DNA of 64,000 nt, from assembly GCA_958510825.1 (NCBI GenBank), contig OY294051.1, positions 4,278,001 through 4,342,000 on the forward strand. Direction: 5' to 3'. Shown one piece after another: positions 9,817 through 24,800 of this stretch. Position numbers and translations under genes: made by a program. Source of the DNA: Brachypterus glaber. Its lineage: Eukaryota; Arthropoda; Insecta; Coleoptera; Kateretidae. Every line of letters starts with the position of its first letter. Position 1 is the stretch's first letter. A model generated the notes under the pieces. It had not been told where the DNA came from, made no database searches, and worked only from the letters and a program-made list of their open reading frames with translations.

Positions 9817-12800
9817 TTACCTTAAATAAACTTGTAGTTGTAAAGCACACTGTAATAAAACCTTTAATCCGGGCATAAAAGAAGCGATTTGGGAGAAATC
9901 CGGCCCTGCAACTAGTTGTGCGTGTAAGTTCAAACCCCCCGTATAGTCACCGTGTTGTACTTGTTGTACCATTTGATGTAATGAAGCTAATGTGGTGGAA
10001 GACAACTGAAAAACAAAGAATAGTTATTTATAATACAAGGGCGAAAAGTTAAATTTTTCGATTGAGTAGGTTTTTAGAAGCCGAGGGCCGACCGATAGGG
10101 CCGGCCCGAGGGTAATAAACCTACGAAATCGAAATTTAACTTTTTGCCCGTGTATTATTACTTATCTAGTTATCCATGAAAAACTGCTGTACAATCAAAT
10201 CGCTACAAAAACAATTAAATTGTTCCTTTTGCTTGCGATTTCATTTTCAAATTAGCTTGGTGTTTTGATCAATTTCTTTTAAAATGTGTCTGTTATGAAA
10301 ATATTAATACTTCTGAAACCTTTCTATGAATATTATAAATAATGAAATTGATTTTACAATTGAAATTTTGTGTTTGTAATTTATTTTAATGGATGAATAC
10401 AGATTAATCGGTTAACATATATTTTGAGGTTATGTTATAGAAGAAATTTTTATTTTGTATGAAATGATTATAATAACTGTATCTGGTCAAAAAGAACAGT
10501 TAGTTCAAGACCAAAAGTGACCAAAAGGTCATATTTCTTTATAGATATTACAGTAAAGGTAAAGCATCTTCTTTTAAAAAGCTTAAAAATAACAACTTTT
10601 AGTTAGCGGGCGAAAAAAACTTTTTGGCCCTAGGGCCACAAAGTTCAACTTTTCGAAATGTCTCCCCATGACCCCTATCCTCATTTTAACAGCTAAAAAT
10701 ATCGAATATATGTTAAAAAGTTAAGAGGGGGGAAGTGGCTTTTGGACCCCACGGTTTAACCTTTTTTAGATTACAAAATAAAACAAGCCCAAGTGCCAAA
10801 AAAATGTATAGATTTATTTTATTTTCTGATATTTTCTTTTATTTTCTGATGATAACGATATATATTATCGAAACTTTATATAAAAAAGCCGAAACGTGGG
10901 CAAATTAAATGTCATTTTTAAATTTAATATGTACCTTATGATACCGAATTGATAATAAAAATTTATAGATTTCTTTGATTTTCTGTTAAAATCCTGATAA
11001 CAACTATCAATATTATCGAAACATTACATTTTATATAGCCTATGCCACTCGCGTAAACAAGTAGTTTAGGCTAAAAACATAACCCCCCCTTTCGCGTTGC
11101 TGTAGTCGGGTAAAAATTAAGAACTCACCTTACTCTCCCTCAATAAGTCGTATAAAACCTCTAATTTCTTTCCAACATCGTCCAATTTTCGTTTTGTTTG
11201 CTAAATAAAAAAAAAACTTAAATTAATTTACCTTTATAGTCGGGGATGGTTTGTTTAAAAGTTAAAAAATGAAAAGGACTATTTCACATTTAAAAATTAC
11301 ATTGATCAAAATAACCTTCATGCAACTTGAGTTATTAGCAAAATACTATTTGATTGGGAGGATTGGTGTAGTGGTCTACCGCGTCTGTACATGACAAGTC
11401 TACTACAACTAGCGTGAGTTCGATTCTCACTGACGCCAATTTGCCTTTTTCAGTTAATTAATAATTGAAATTTGGCGAAGGCATAAGTGAAGCGGACACT
11501 CCCCATAAAAACTGGTTCGAAAGTCAGTATAAGCCGGTGGTTCCTTCTACTACTAGCCCACACAAGTCCTGGACTTAGGGGATGCTTAATTAAGTAGAAT
11601 AGTACGAGGTTAAACAAACAAACAAACTATTTGATATATCCTAGCACAAACAATTGCGTGGGAAACATATGAAAAATTTCCCATATGGAACGTGTGGAAA
11701 TCGGCTTCAAATATCGTATGGATTCACATGGGAAATTTACTTGTTGGACTATGTGCGGAAACTGCAAGTCTGCGAAAATTTCCCTGAACCACGCGGATAT
11801 AAAGGGAACCCTGTGGAGAGTTCCCTATTGGAACTACGTGGATATGTAGGGAAATTCATGGAAATTTCGTTCGAAATTTTGTTTGTGGCCACTTTCATAC
11901 GGGAAAATTCCCACATGCTTGCCATACAAACATTCTAGTTAGGGTACCAAAACAAAATTGTCAACAATTCAAGTTGCACTAAGGATATTACTGTTAAAAC
12001 ATTATCTTACATTTTATACGTTTCCAATTCAATTCGAAGTTAATCTTTAGGAAAATAATTAAAAAATCAAGAAGAGAATAGTTATTTATGGTACTAGTGG
12101 GTAAAGTAAGATAATAATAAGAAAATTAACCTGGCGTCAGCCAAGCAGGTTAATTTTCGAGAGGGCAATATCGGTTTACCCATGAGTGCCACAAGGTTTT
12201 ACCCAATAAATTCATATTTTTATTAAAAATTTTAATTACATTTACAAGAAAATAATTTGACAAGTGACAGTCGAGTGGGTAAAATAAATAATTATCCACT
12301 CAATAAAGTAAAAGCCACGCAGGGGTTATTATTGAGTTTATCTATTTAAAATAAAGCTGGTAATTGTCTTATTATCTGTATGTATTGGATAAAAATATTA
12401 ACTAGTACTAACCGCATTATTTGACGCACAGCTACATTGGTACTTAAGTTCATCGAAAACAGTCTTCATATGCATATGCTCCTCAGGAATCGGCGCCTTT
12501 GGCTTAGGCGGCTCGGGCGTTTGTCGCCCAAAATTCTGTCCACTTTGCGCAGCAATATTCTGCGCAGACATCGAACTAACTGCGTTTTGATTAAAAGCAT
12601 TCGGGTTGAAAGTTTGAGGGGGAGGGGCTGGTTGACCATAACTACCCATACTGGAGGACATGGGCATTTGGTTTTGAGGGGGATACATGGGGGCTGAGTT
12701 ATAGGGTTGGGTGGGGGGTGGTCCCACGTCACCGTAGCCGTTCGAGGAGTACTGGTCGGTGGGGGCCGAGCCGAAGATTGGGTGAGTTATGGGTTCGGAT

Positions 12801-15800
12801 TGAACCAGGTCTTGTTTTGGCTAGAGAAAAAGAAGAAAAAACAAAATTAATTAATATAATTCAAAGGTATCTAGATGAATGGTGTTATTATGCATTATGG
12901 TGTCAACCCACATAACTTGCTCTTGAGAAAGGTAGCCTCATTAAAAGAGTGCTAATATGTAGAAACAATATATTTAGAACCTGAACTTCTTTACAATAAT
13001 TAAGGTTATTTATCCTATTAGATAAGAAAAATGAAAAGGAAGTTTAAACTTTAAACCAAAAAAGAATCAGTCAAATCGATTAAGTAGTTTTCGAAATATT
13101 TGGATTTTACGTGGTCCGATTTTTTTGCGTTAAACTGTATACCGTGCGGAGAATTTTTTTAAATGAAAAGGGGGGTCGAGTGATACATAATTTTAAAGCT
13201 TATAAAATTTTCTATTCGACCATATATTCTTTATTATTTTTGGGGTTTAAAATAGGGTTGAAAATGGGAATTTTCGTTAAAATTTCTTTAAAAAAATCAA
13301 AAACAAAAAAAAAATGACAATTGAATTATTTCAAGTTGCAAAATCGTAAATTATATTTTTAAAATAATTTTTATTGCTACAAATAAAAATTTCCAAATAT
13401 TTAAATCTTAAAAAATCTCATTTTTTAGCAAAAAAAGTGAAAAATTAAAACCTCAAAAAAATGTTTAAAAAATAAAAAAATATATGGTTAAATACAAAAT
13501 TTTATAAGCTTTAAAATAATTTATCACACGATCACCCTTTTTATTTAAAAAATGTCTCGCCATGCCCCCTGTCAACATTTTAAGAGCTGAAAATATCCAA
13601 TATATGCAAAAAGATAGTTGTTTTATTGATGAGTCAAACTTTAAGTCAATATCTTAAGTCGATCAAAAGTTAAAGAGAGGGGGGGGGGGGGGATGAATTT
13701 TGACTACACGGTATATAAAAAAAATTTAGTTGAAAAAGCACATGTTTTTGTAGGTGGACACAATCAAAAAGCCAAAAACTAAATAATAATGATTGCCAGC
13801 TTCAAAGGTTTTACCATCTAATCAGTGAACAAAAGCTATTAAAAACCAATCTTTTTCTAAATCACACACCAAACCCTTGTACCTTTCTCCACAACTTTGT
13901 ACCAGCATGATGGGCCGACATTATTATACTTCCAGCATGCATGCCTTTGTCAGTTAACTAACAAACATACTAATTATTATTACTTATAATATTTTTTGTT
14001 CTTTTTATATAAAATAATAAAAAAATATTGCTATTAAGAACACTTTAATAAAAAACTAAATATATATAAACAGTGCCAACGTTTCGAAGGTAATATTGTC
14101 CCTTCTTCTTCAGGGTAAAAATAAAAAATAGAAATAAAAAATTATATAAATTTAAAATCTAATTGTCAAAAAACTGATAGATGAAAATTAATTAAAATAG
14201 GGAGAGGTGTAAAGGTGTATAGATGTATAAGGGTATAAAGTATAGGTATAAGTGTTTAGTTAAGATATGTAAATAAGTAAAAAAGTAAGATATGTAAATA
14301 AGTAAAAAACCAATTGAAAAAAAAATAAATAAAAATATACAATATACTTAAATATTACTAAATAATGAATTTTTTATATTTTTATTTATTTTTTGTCAAT
14401 TGGTTTTTTAATTATTTACATATTTTACTTTTTTACTTATTAACATATCTTAAGTAATCACTTATACCTATACTTTATACACTTATACATCTATACACCT
14501 TTACCTATTTTAATTAATTTTCATCTATCAGTTTTTTGACAATTAGATTTTAACTTTATATAATTTTTTATTTCTATTTTTAATTTTTACCCTGAAGAAG
14601 AAGGGACAAATTCCCTTCGAAACGTTGGAACTGTTCATATATATTTAGTTTTTTATTGAAGTGTACTTAATAGCCAAAAGCTTATTTGGGGCTCTCCATT
14701 CTTATGTATTACATTGCAGAAATAAACTATAAATATAAATAGCAAGATTTTTTCATTATTATTATTACTTATTTTATTTATTTAAAATATTTATTTTATT
14801 ACAAGTTTGGTTGGTTTGCAGGATACGTAATCTGTACAGTAATTTTTACATTTATTTTTTTTTATTTGCAGCACTTCAAACTCGTGTTATTGCAGATATC
14901 TATCCTGCAGAAACGCAATAAACGAATATAGCATTAGAGTCGATAATTGTGAAAATCGCCTGTTTTGCCAGATCCTTTTACTGCGTTTTTGCGAAGCAGG
15001 ATAGATACAGCGGGTGTCCCAGAACTGGCGACCACCCTTAAAGGTACACATACTACATCAAAAAAATATAAAAAAGTATCTGTAAACGTAGACCCACAAT
15101 TCGCCCCTAAGGAAGTTATGGCCCATTAGTAGGTACCAAAAATGGGGGTTTTATTTAATATCTTCGGAGCCCATTGAGCTAAAGGGATGAGATTTTGCAC
15201 GTGGTTTAGTATTATTAAGGTCAATTATATTAAGTTATTTTATGTAAATTTTACGGGAGGTGCGCCTGTGCGTCGTAAATGGCTGTGGCTTACCACGTAA
15301 AAGAAACTTTTCGAGCAAAATCCATGTAAAAAAATTACAGGACACGCCCCTAAAAAGTATTACTATTTAAAGAGTCCATAACTCGCTTAATATTTAATTT
15401 TGGGTCAGGGTGTAACAAACCTTTTCTTAGTTTTTAATGTTTAATCGCGTTGCAGTGTTTATTTTTTTTATTAGTGCTTTTATTACATTAGGACCGACTT
15501 GCGGTCATATGTTCATATGATTTTTTTTCATATTTTTTGATATACGGCCCTTCAAGGATGATCGCGAGTTCTGGGACACCCTGTGTATGACCTATGTCTC
15601 AGCTGCAAATGCCACACTCGGTTTGAAACAATACTGTTTCTACAGTTTTTAAATAATATACTATTCTGGACGTGACCTAACCAAATTAGTAATAATTTTT
15701 TTTATAAAGACCACTTTACACGGAGCAATTTGTACGCAAGTTTGATGTTATGCAAGTTTGCTGCCAGATATAGCATGAGGACAATTGGACATTGATTTGC

Positions 15801-18800
15801 CTTTTCACGGAGCAAGTTGTACGCAAGTTTGGTGCTATATATTGCAAGGTAAACAGTGCTGCCAACCAGACAATTTTGACGTGTCTCTGCATTTGTTGAC
15901 AAAAACATAACCTAGCATTTGCTTTTTTAAGGAAGTTTTTTAGTTAGACAGACCGACCTATTAATAATAATTATTAACAGTTGCTACTATATTAGTAAAA
16001 TTAAATCGATTTGGTAACTTTTTTTCCAGGTAGGTACCACGAAAATAACCATAAACTTGCGTGAAAATCGCCGAAAAATAGAACAAGTTTTAAATAATTT
16101 GATGGCACGAAAATGGCCTGAAGGCATGCGCAGTGACTGAATCATTCTTGCAACAAACTTGCAAAGCATCAAACTTGTGCACAAATTGCTCCGTGTAAAG
16201 TGGCTTTAATAAAAACAGAAGTAATTTATTTTCAGAGCTATTGGCATTATATATTTTTAAGATTTTTTAAATATACAATTTTTTTTATTGAATCTGACTT
16301 CTAACATCCATATAATAAAACTTTTAAAACCTACCTGTGATTTAGCCGCTTTGGTTAAAGCTGGAGGGTCATTCCATCCCGCAGGAGCACTATTAAACGC
16401 ATTTAGGGCTTGTTGTCCCATATCAACTGGTGGCTGACTCATTATAGGTGGCGCTCCAACACTCCCACTCAACGGGGTGGGGTTAAAACTCGGATTAGGC
16501 ACTAAAGGGGCGGGGTTTAATGGCACAAAGGGGGCGGGATTAACGGCTTGAGGGTTGTACGAATCATTTGAAAAGTTATTTTGAAAACTCTGCGTAGCAG
16601 GGAACTGATTTCTACTGCTCGGAATACCGTATTGGTTCGAAGAAACAGAAGGATCTAGTACGTATTTTCTGGAAGGTAATCCACTTTGGGAGGAGCCAAC
16701 GCTAGTGGGGCGTGGCGGATGACTGGGAGGCGAGGCCTGAGGCCCGGGCGAGAACGTCCTACTTGGTTGAGGAAAACTGGCAACAGGAGGTTGAGTTTGG
16801 GGTTGCCAAGGCTGAGTGAGCGGTGCTGCAGCATTTGGCAAGCCTGTATTGAAACTTTGGGGGTTGAATTGATTTGGAACAACTGGAGGGGAGTTAAACT
16901 GAGCTATGGGAGCTGGAGGAGTAAAAATAGGCGCGGGATGTAAGTTATTTGTGAATGAAGTGCGGGTGCTAGCTCTTCTACTTATTGCTTGTCTAACTTC
17001 CTGGGCGTTTAGGGGTTTTTGGCCTAGGCTTATGAACAGTCGGTCCCTTAGAGCGGATACTTTTTCGTTATTTGAACTGCCCAAATAGGCAACTGCTGTT
17101 TGGAGGTTGCCTTGAGACGCTAATAACGAGGCGTAGTGGGATAGTAAATCTGCTAAGGCACCAGACACCTAAAAATGACATTCTGAAATAAGGCCTATAA
17201 AAAATATCTTGATTTAAAATTAACAATAAGATAACTTAGTAAAAAAAATATTGTCAGTAGTACAGACTCAGTAAATAGATGAAGTTTTAAAACTCGGGGG
17301 TGATTTAGATTTCTTCTATACAAGAACCTATCTCTTCAGTATAGTCGGTGCCAGAGTTATAAGAGAATTTTTTTAACAGCGATTATTTTTATTTGGAGCG
17401 TGTCCAACTCTTCGTTTAATCGGGGCGTTGCAAAATTTTATATTTATTTTTATCGAGTCCACGTGGACTGATTCTAGCCACTTAACGTTCGACCCTATCT
17501 AATCATATTTCACAAAAGATTTAGCCACACCCACAAGGCATTTGTAGCAATAACTATTTACTGGACCGGCTTTAATTTGTTTTATTTGTGTTCTGTGCAT
17601 CGAGCTATATAAGATAAATATGTATTTAATATAATAAAATTTAATTACGTCCCTGCCTCGCATTAATCTGTTATAAATGTAAACATTCTACTATAAATGT
17701 GACACCGACTATATCGCGTATCCCAAAAGGGTTTTTATTTCGAAAAATGTTTTTTTGCAACTCTATTTTACCTGAACTTGTCTTCCTTGCCTTTCCACAG
17801 CTTTTTGTAAAAACGTGACTAATTCTACTAATTCTTGAAGTTCTAAGTTCGAGCTAATTGGTTTGTCGCTCCAAGAATTGACCAATCTCTCGAAACTGCC
17901 CGCGCAAATGTAACACAGTTGCGCGTCTTGGGCCAGTTTTGGATTGGTTCTGCTTTCGGATTCTAATTTATTTCCCAGTCGCTCTAAAAATACAAAAAAA
18001 AATAAGAAAAAATATTTAACAAGAAATAAAACTTAATTTATACATATGATCAATATTATTTATTTATTTAATTTTTAGTCATTCTGTGATAGTCCAGTCA
18101 AATAACAAGAAATTCCTATGTTAAATTGCAATAAACGTACACGGGATGATATTTTAAAGGGTAGTAGTGGATAGTAAGAACACTCCTCTTAGTTTTTCAC
18201 CGGGTGATTTGCGTAGGGGGTGTCCGCTACCTAGAATTTTAGGGGTGAGTGCTCTTATCTCGCTAAATATGCATCGTACGATAATAATGCATATAACCAA
18301 TTTTGTTAAAGAAAAACAATCCAACAATTTTTGTTTTGATCATTTTTTAATATATTAATAATAATCGAGTTATAAATATTCAAAAATGGCCATGTGAAAT
18401 TGTTTTTTTTCGTTTTTTCAGCCAAATTATTCATCAAAGGATAAAAGCAAACTTGTAGCTCTTGAAATTCTCTATAAGTTTTATATATTATGCATTTTAA
18501 TGAGTATTTTGTTACGGTTACAGTGGGCGCTGAAAGTCGAGTTGCGCCCTCTGTAACCGTACCAAAGTACCTATGAAAATTTTTAATAAATGAAATTTAT
18601 AAAGAATTTCAAAAGCTAGAAGTTTCCTCATAGCCACTTTTATCGTTCGATGAATAAATTGGCCGAAAAATGGAAAAAACCAATTTCTCTTCCAACTATT
18701 TTTGAATTAACTCCTTATTAATATATTAAAAAAATGTCCCAGTAAAACTGGTATTTTTTTAATAGCTCGCATGACTAAAGTTTTCGTTCTAACAAAGCCC

Positions 18801-21800
18801 AAATGACATTATTGTCGACTTAAAAAAAAACCTTTTTTTTATTCCTTTTTTAAGGAGAATTAAGTTAACTTACCACATAACCTAACTAAATCATCGTCAC
18901 TGGAATGAGTTAAAGCTGCAGCTAGTGCTTCTTTCCAACTGTTTATGTCGCAATTGTCGATGATGGACGCCCAGTCTTCATTGACTAGGGCGGAAATTAA
19001 TTTCGAAACGTAACCTTCGCTCTGTTCCAAATATTTCTGTTGCGTTCTTGCAACCAATTCAGGACCGCCTAGAAAAAAAAATACTACTGGTACAGAATAA
19101 ACCTAATTCATTGGCCAATTGGGAATTCGGGGATGGAAAAATTAAATATTTTTTTTAATAATTTTTATGCTAAAAAACAAAAATACAAAATTTTTCAAAA
19201 AAAAAAAAAAAAAATAGGAATTTTGAGCTCTTCGATAAGATTACTGAGATTTTCAAAAAAATTCTAGAAATCAAAATCAAAAATTTCATAGATTTTCGAG
19301 ATTTTTGTTTTGAAAGATTTCCGAAAATTTGTACGAAAAAGGATTTTTTTTTGAGAAAATATTTGAATTTGAAAAAAAAAAAGAAAAAAAAAAAACGGTT
19401 GATTTATTTTTAATTAGTTTAACGACGTCCCTATTTTTTACCAAAAACAATCCCAACCGAGAACTATTGATAAGAAAGCCTTTATCTAGAGGCGTATTTT
19501 TTTTGCATATAAAACGTCAAGAAAAGTAAAAAAGAAAACATTTTTTCTTTGAGGAAAATAGAACCTTCCTTATACAACCTTAAAGCAACCGCGGACTAAA
19601 TTGTGGTATGGGGTCTGATTTTCGAATAAAAAGTTTCAAAATCATTGCGAATTTTGCTGATTTTTCTCGTAAACTTGACTTTTTGGGATTCAGGAGCCCA
19701 AAATCTATAGGAAGCGATATAAAAAACTCTGTTGGTTACCAAATTAGTTTTTTGTGAGGCTAGATTGTTTTTAGTAATTTAAAATAAGTTTTACTTACCT
19801 GTAGTTGCTATAATTAAAGCATCTGCAAATTTTTTCGCTTTTAAACATAATTCAACTGCTGCTTCAACATTATTTAATAATAAAGCTTGAGTTATAAAGC
19901 CTTCACTATCTAAAATATAAAAAAATGCATTAACTATTTTTTCTATTTTGCGACTCTTATAAGCTCATAATCACACGCATTTTGCGTGTTCTTATAGGCC
20001 CATAAGAGGTCTGTACTTTTTTTTCTTTTGGGTTGGCAACATACAAAAGCCCATCGCATGACGTTTTCCGTACAAATGTCAATGTCGATTTATTTTTTAC
20101 CGTGTTAAAATTGTGGCTTGGTTAATTGCAGTGAAAAAGAAAAGAGATGCCTATAAAATATATCAAAATATCATTTGTTCTTAGAATTTTAAACATAGTG
20201 TAAACTGTAATGCCAACCCAAAACAAAAGTCCCTAAATCAATCATCAATTTAAATGTAAGGTGTTTTAAATTTTAGAGCAAAATAGAAAAAATTGTTTAA
20301 AGCACTAGTTTCATAACAGCGTACTAGTACTTTAGAAAACTCGCCGCAAGCGGCCTGTTTTCTAAACTTGTACAGGTGCTCTAAAAACATATGTTTTAAA
20401 ACTAGTACTTTAATATACTATTTTTATATCGACTGCGCCAAGTGCATAATAAAAATTGGCGCAGTAGGTAAAATATTTTTAATAGTTATCTTTACCATTT
20501 CCGGTGTTAATTTTAAATGGTTCACTTGGTTTTTTATTGCTTAACGCGTCAAAAGGATCTGCAGAATGTATATCATCTATCTGAAAAAATAACAATAATA
20601 ATAGTAATTATTTTTTAAATTTAAAGGAATGCAAATACTTATTAGCTAGTACTATAATACTTATTAAAATGTAGAAAAAATGTAATGTATACGTTGTTTG
20701 AAAATGCACTTTTACTTACCCTGTTAATATTTGAAAAGTCGTCCGCTAATACGCTAAGATCGTTATTTAACTTTTTCCCAACGACTTCTTCCAATTTACT
20801 ATTAATATCTTCTATCCTATATCCCAATAAATTCAATAATTCTACTCTTGAATTGGGCTCAAAGTGGGCTTTGAGAAAATGCCAAATATACTTTTTGTGT
20901 TGGTCGTTATTTGAGTCAGCCTTGTTTAGACAATACTCTAAAAAAAAATAAAAAAATTAACGATATTATTGAACAAGTAGTTCAAATGTACAATTTTTAT
21001 TACCAAATGGTAATAAAAATGGTGCATTTCAACTACTTTTGTATTTGCGATGTGGAAATAAAAAATGATACATTTGAACCATTTTCTTTTTAAGTATTAA
21101 TTACCCGTAAAATTTCCATATTCTAATGATTTTTCTAGTTCGTTTGATTTTTGAACCAGTTCGGGTTCCGTTATTACTTGACTAATTTGTACTGTTCTAC
21201 TGATGGCAGGTACTGGTTGGCCTGGTTGCACGTTTTCTTGAGCTTTTGCTATCGCTTCTTTATCGTCGTCAAAAGAAATTAATTTACCACCAAACTAAAA
21301 AAATCAGTAAGTAAAATAAATATAATTAATATAAGGGGTCATCGTTAAACAGGAGTGGGACAAATATTATACGGTGCACGTGAATTAAGTGACACTTTTT
21401 TACATCGGCACTTAGTGCTACTAAGAGTGCCGATGTATTGAAATCTTCGCCGAAAAGTCAAAATCTTTGACCACGTTTTTTTTCACATTTCTCGACGTTT
21501 TAGACCATTCGAAATCAGTAAAAAAAAAATTTGCGTCCGTGTGTCTGTCTGTCTGGGTGTAAACTCACTAACTCCATTTCTACATGAGATATCGACTTGC
21601 AGTTTTTGCCTATTGTTTCTTATCGTATTCCGAAGAGCTGATTAAATTTTGGGGGTAAACGATTGTTACCCCCAATAAAAATAAGGTAAAACTCTTATTT
21701 TTGTATTTTTTGTTTATAATTAAGGCAATTATTATTGTATTTGGTTAATTTAGCACTTATATAAAAGATAATTTTAAATTGGTCAAAAAATGTTATAAAC

Positions 21801-24800
21801 AACGTTTTCCTAAAACGCATTGTTTTCGAGATATTGGCGTTTAAAGCAGTAAAAGGTTTGTTTAGCATATCTCACATATTTATAAGCCGATTTCAAAAAA
21901 TTATATTTTAAATAAAAGCTCTTTTTAAGCCCTATAAAAAATGTTATATGCAGTTTTTTGCTAGAATATGTTTTAAAGATATAGAATTTAAAATCAAACA
22001 AAACCCCTAGTTTGAAATTTGCAAACTAGATGGCTCTAGTGTACAATAGTGCCGATGATTTGACAGGGTGCTTTCAACGTTTCATCTAGTTTCATAACTA
22101 TTTTATTTCATTTTATAACTATTAATAACAGAAATGCTCTATGATTTTTACGTTGATCAAATTCCTCTCAAGAAAATATCAATTCAATGACTGGTTTTTG
22201 AGTAATTTGTATTCAAGGTAATTAAAACTATATCTTAAAATTTTCTTACCCCAAATTTAGCTCCACAAGGAGTTTTCAACCACTTCGGAGGTTTGGTTAG
22301 ATCATTACTAACTGTGGCTATAGTCTGGGAAACAGGTGCTTGCACATAGCCCTCCATTCCAGGAAAACTATCCGCTATTTTGTTTGTTGTTTGGATTTGT
22401 TGGGTTTTACCTAAAATTATGAAACGAAAACTAAACATACACTTTATTTTACCATTTTACCTCATTATGCAGTTATAATAGAATAGAATAGAATAGTATT
22501 TATTGTGCTAATGAAAAAAATCTTACACTCGTCAATAAAAAAAATATATAAATTACATTAAACTTAGATTGTTAAATATATCACTGAGTGTATAAAAAGC
22601 TTTATCCAGTAAATACGTTTTTATCACAGATTTAAATCGGTTTAAGGGTAAGGATTTCACTCCTGCAGGTAGGTGGTTGAAGGCGGTAGGCCCATAGTAG
22701 TTGATACCATTCTTAGATCTCTCAACTCTATGATAGTCCACATAAATATCCGAGTTATTACGTGTTGGATAATTATGTACACAATCACGAGTAGTGTATG
22801 TACTCAGGTTGTTCCTTACATGCACAAGGCATACTAATATATACATAGAGGGGAAGGTTAAGATTTTAAGTTGCCGAAAACTTTCCCGACAATCGTCTCT
22901 GTAACCTAAACCATTTATTACGCGTATAGCCCTCCGCTGGAGGCGAAATATTCTAACTCGTAGTATAACAAAGTCAGAGGTTTTTAATGAGTTTTATCTT
23001 TTATCGGATGTATGGTCTGGGGGGAAAGGTAGCATACCCACTGTACAGTAAAAAGAATTTTTTTATATCAGATTTCGACCCAGGGGGTTTAAAAAAAGTA
23101 ATTTAGTAGTTTTTATATATCTTTTTTTAATAATTAGGGGTCCATTTTTTAATTATTTGACTTTTTTATGATTGATTTTACGTAAAATTTCCTATTTTTA
23201 AAGACAAATACCGGGTGAATTTTATTAATGTTCAACCTCAAAATTAAGATTAGGTAATCTTTATTTGATAAAAACGAAACTTGGGTGATTTATATAATTT
23301 TACATTGGCTATAAAATGGCGGATTTATATTTTTTGTTTCACTTTCGGTTTCGGCGGAACATAAAAAATATAAAGCTATTATTAAAATAAAAATTTGATA
23401 AGTGACAGCGAATTAAAGCTGAAAAAAAGTTTTTTTCCCTGAACTCCTATTTTTTTATGTAAACTTTATTTGAATTTTTTCGCTTTTTTTCTTATACCAA
23501 ATTTATGATTTACTTTGAAGATTAAGTAAGTAAAAAGAAGGTAAATTATGTGTATCTCGTTTTAATATGATAAAAACGAAAACGAAAAAATAAAGTAAAA
23601 AAAATCAGTTTTTTATACATAGAATTTTCGGCTGAATTCAAAAATGTAAAAAAATACAGGGTGTTCCATTGAAAAAAAAACATATTTCGTCCACTAAAGG
23701 CTCTAGTTGTCTAACTCCAAATTTTTAAAAAATAAGATTTTTATCAAATTTGCTTCATTATCTGATTACCAACATACTTCAAAAAAAAAAAGTTGCATTA
23801 AACCAATATCAGCCTCAAAAAATGCAAAAATGTAAATATTTTAAGTCGCTAAGTGTCTAACTCCATCATATGATTGTGAGAAAACAATTAAATGAGAACT
23901 GTCACTAATGTCAAACTATTTCTCGACAACAGGGGATCCCGTTTCAAATATTTATAATTATAACTTAAATCTTTTTTATAATAATAAATACTTAACTAAA
24001 TCCAAAAAACATAAAAAAAATATGCAGCAAACTGTTAAAGATTCGTTACATTTATGATACATAGATAATTATGTATAATAATATACATTAGAATTTAGTT
24101 AGATAATATTTGATTGTTTAATAATATTAGATTTTAATAATATTGACCACAAAAATGTAAATAAGGTATTTAAGTTTTGAATGTTGCTTAATAATTATTA
24201 TATTTTTATTATAACATAACGTTACAAAATAAAATATATTTTTTTCTTATGGGATTTAATTATTTTTATGAAGGTTTTATAATGTATAAATTTTATAATA
24301 TTAATATTATCTAGGTATATATATTATGCCTACCTAGTAGTAATATTATATATTAAATATAAAAATATAAATTTTTTTGTAATAATATTACGCGATATAA
24401 TACGATAGGTATCCTCTTTTATCTTCCCTTGGAGTTAGACCATTAGTGAATTTAGATTCTGTGGTTAAAATTTAATTTTCAAATAATTTATATAAAATAG
24501 ATAACAATGAAAAGTTTTAAATACATTAACACATTTCAAACATTTTTACCTGTGAACAAGCTAGTTTTAAAGTTCTAAATTGCTATAATTAAGTTTTAAA
24601 TCGTTTTTTATGTCTCCTGAAAAATATGACGTTTTGGAGTTAGACCGTTAGAGCCTTTAGATGATTTATGCCACTTTCGGCGAAACCGGAAGTGAAACAA
24701 TCCGCCATTTTATAGTCAAATTATCGAATGAAGAATAGTCTTAATTTTGGGGGTGGACATAAATAAAACAAATAAAATCGAAAAAAGGGCGACGTTAGGC

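Noticed and set aside
11654..11938. 94-codon plus-strand frame
   Set aside because: It is made of repeated GGGAAATTT-type words with no protein similarity and lies in a Sec31 intron.
12437..12732. Other frames over Sec31 exon 12
   Set aside because: They overlap the Pro/Gln-rich exon that joins in phase with its neighbours; the alternatives have no homology.
16655..17088. Other frames over Sec31 exon 11
   Set aside because: They are shadows of the 278-codon Sec31 exon.
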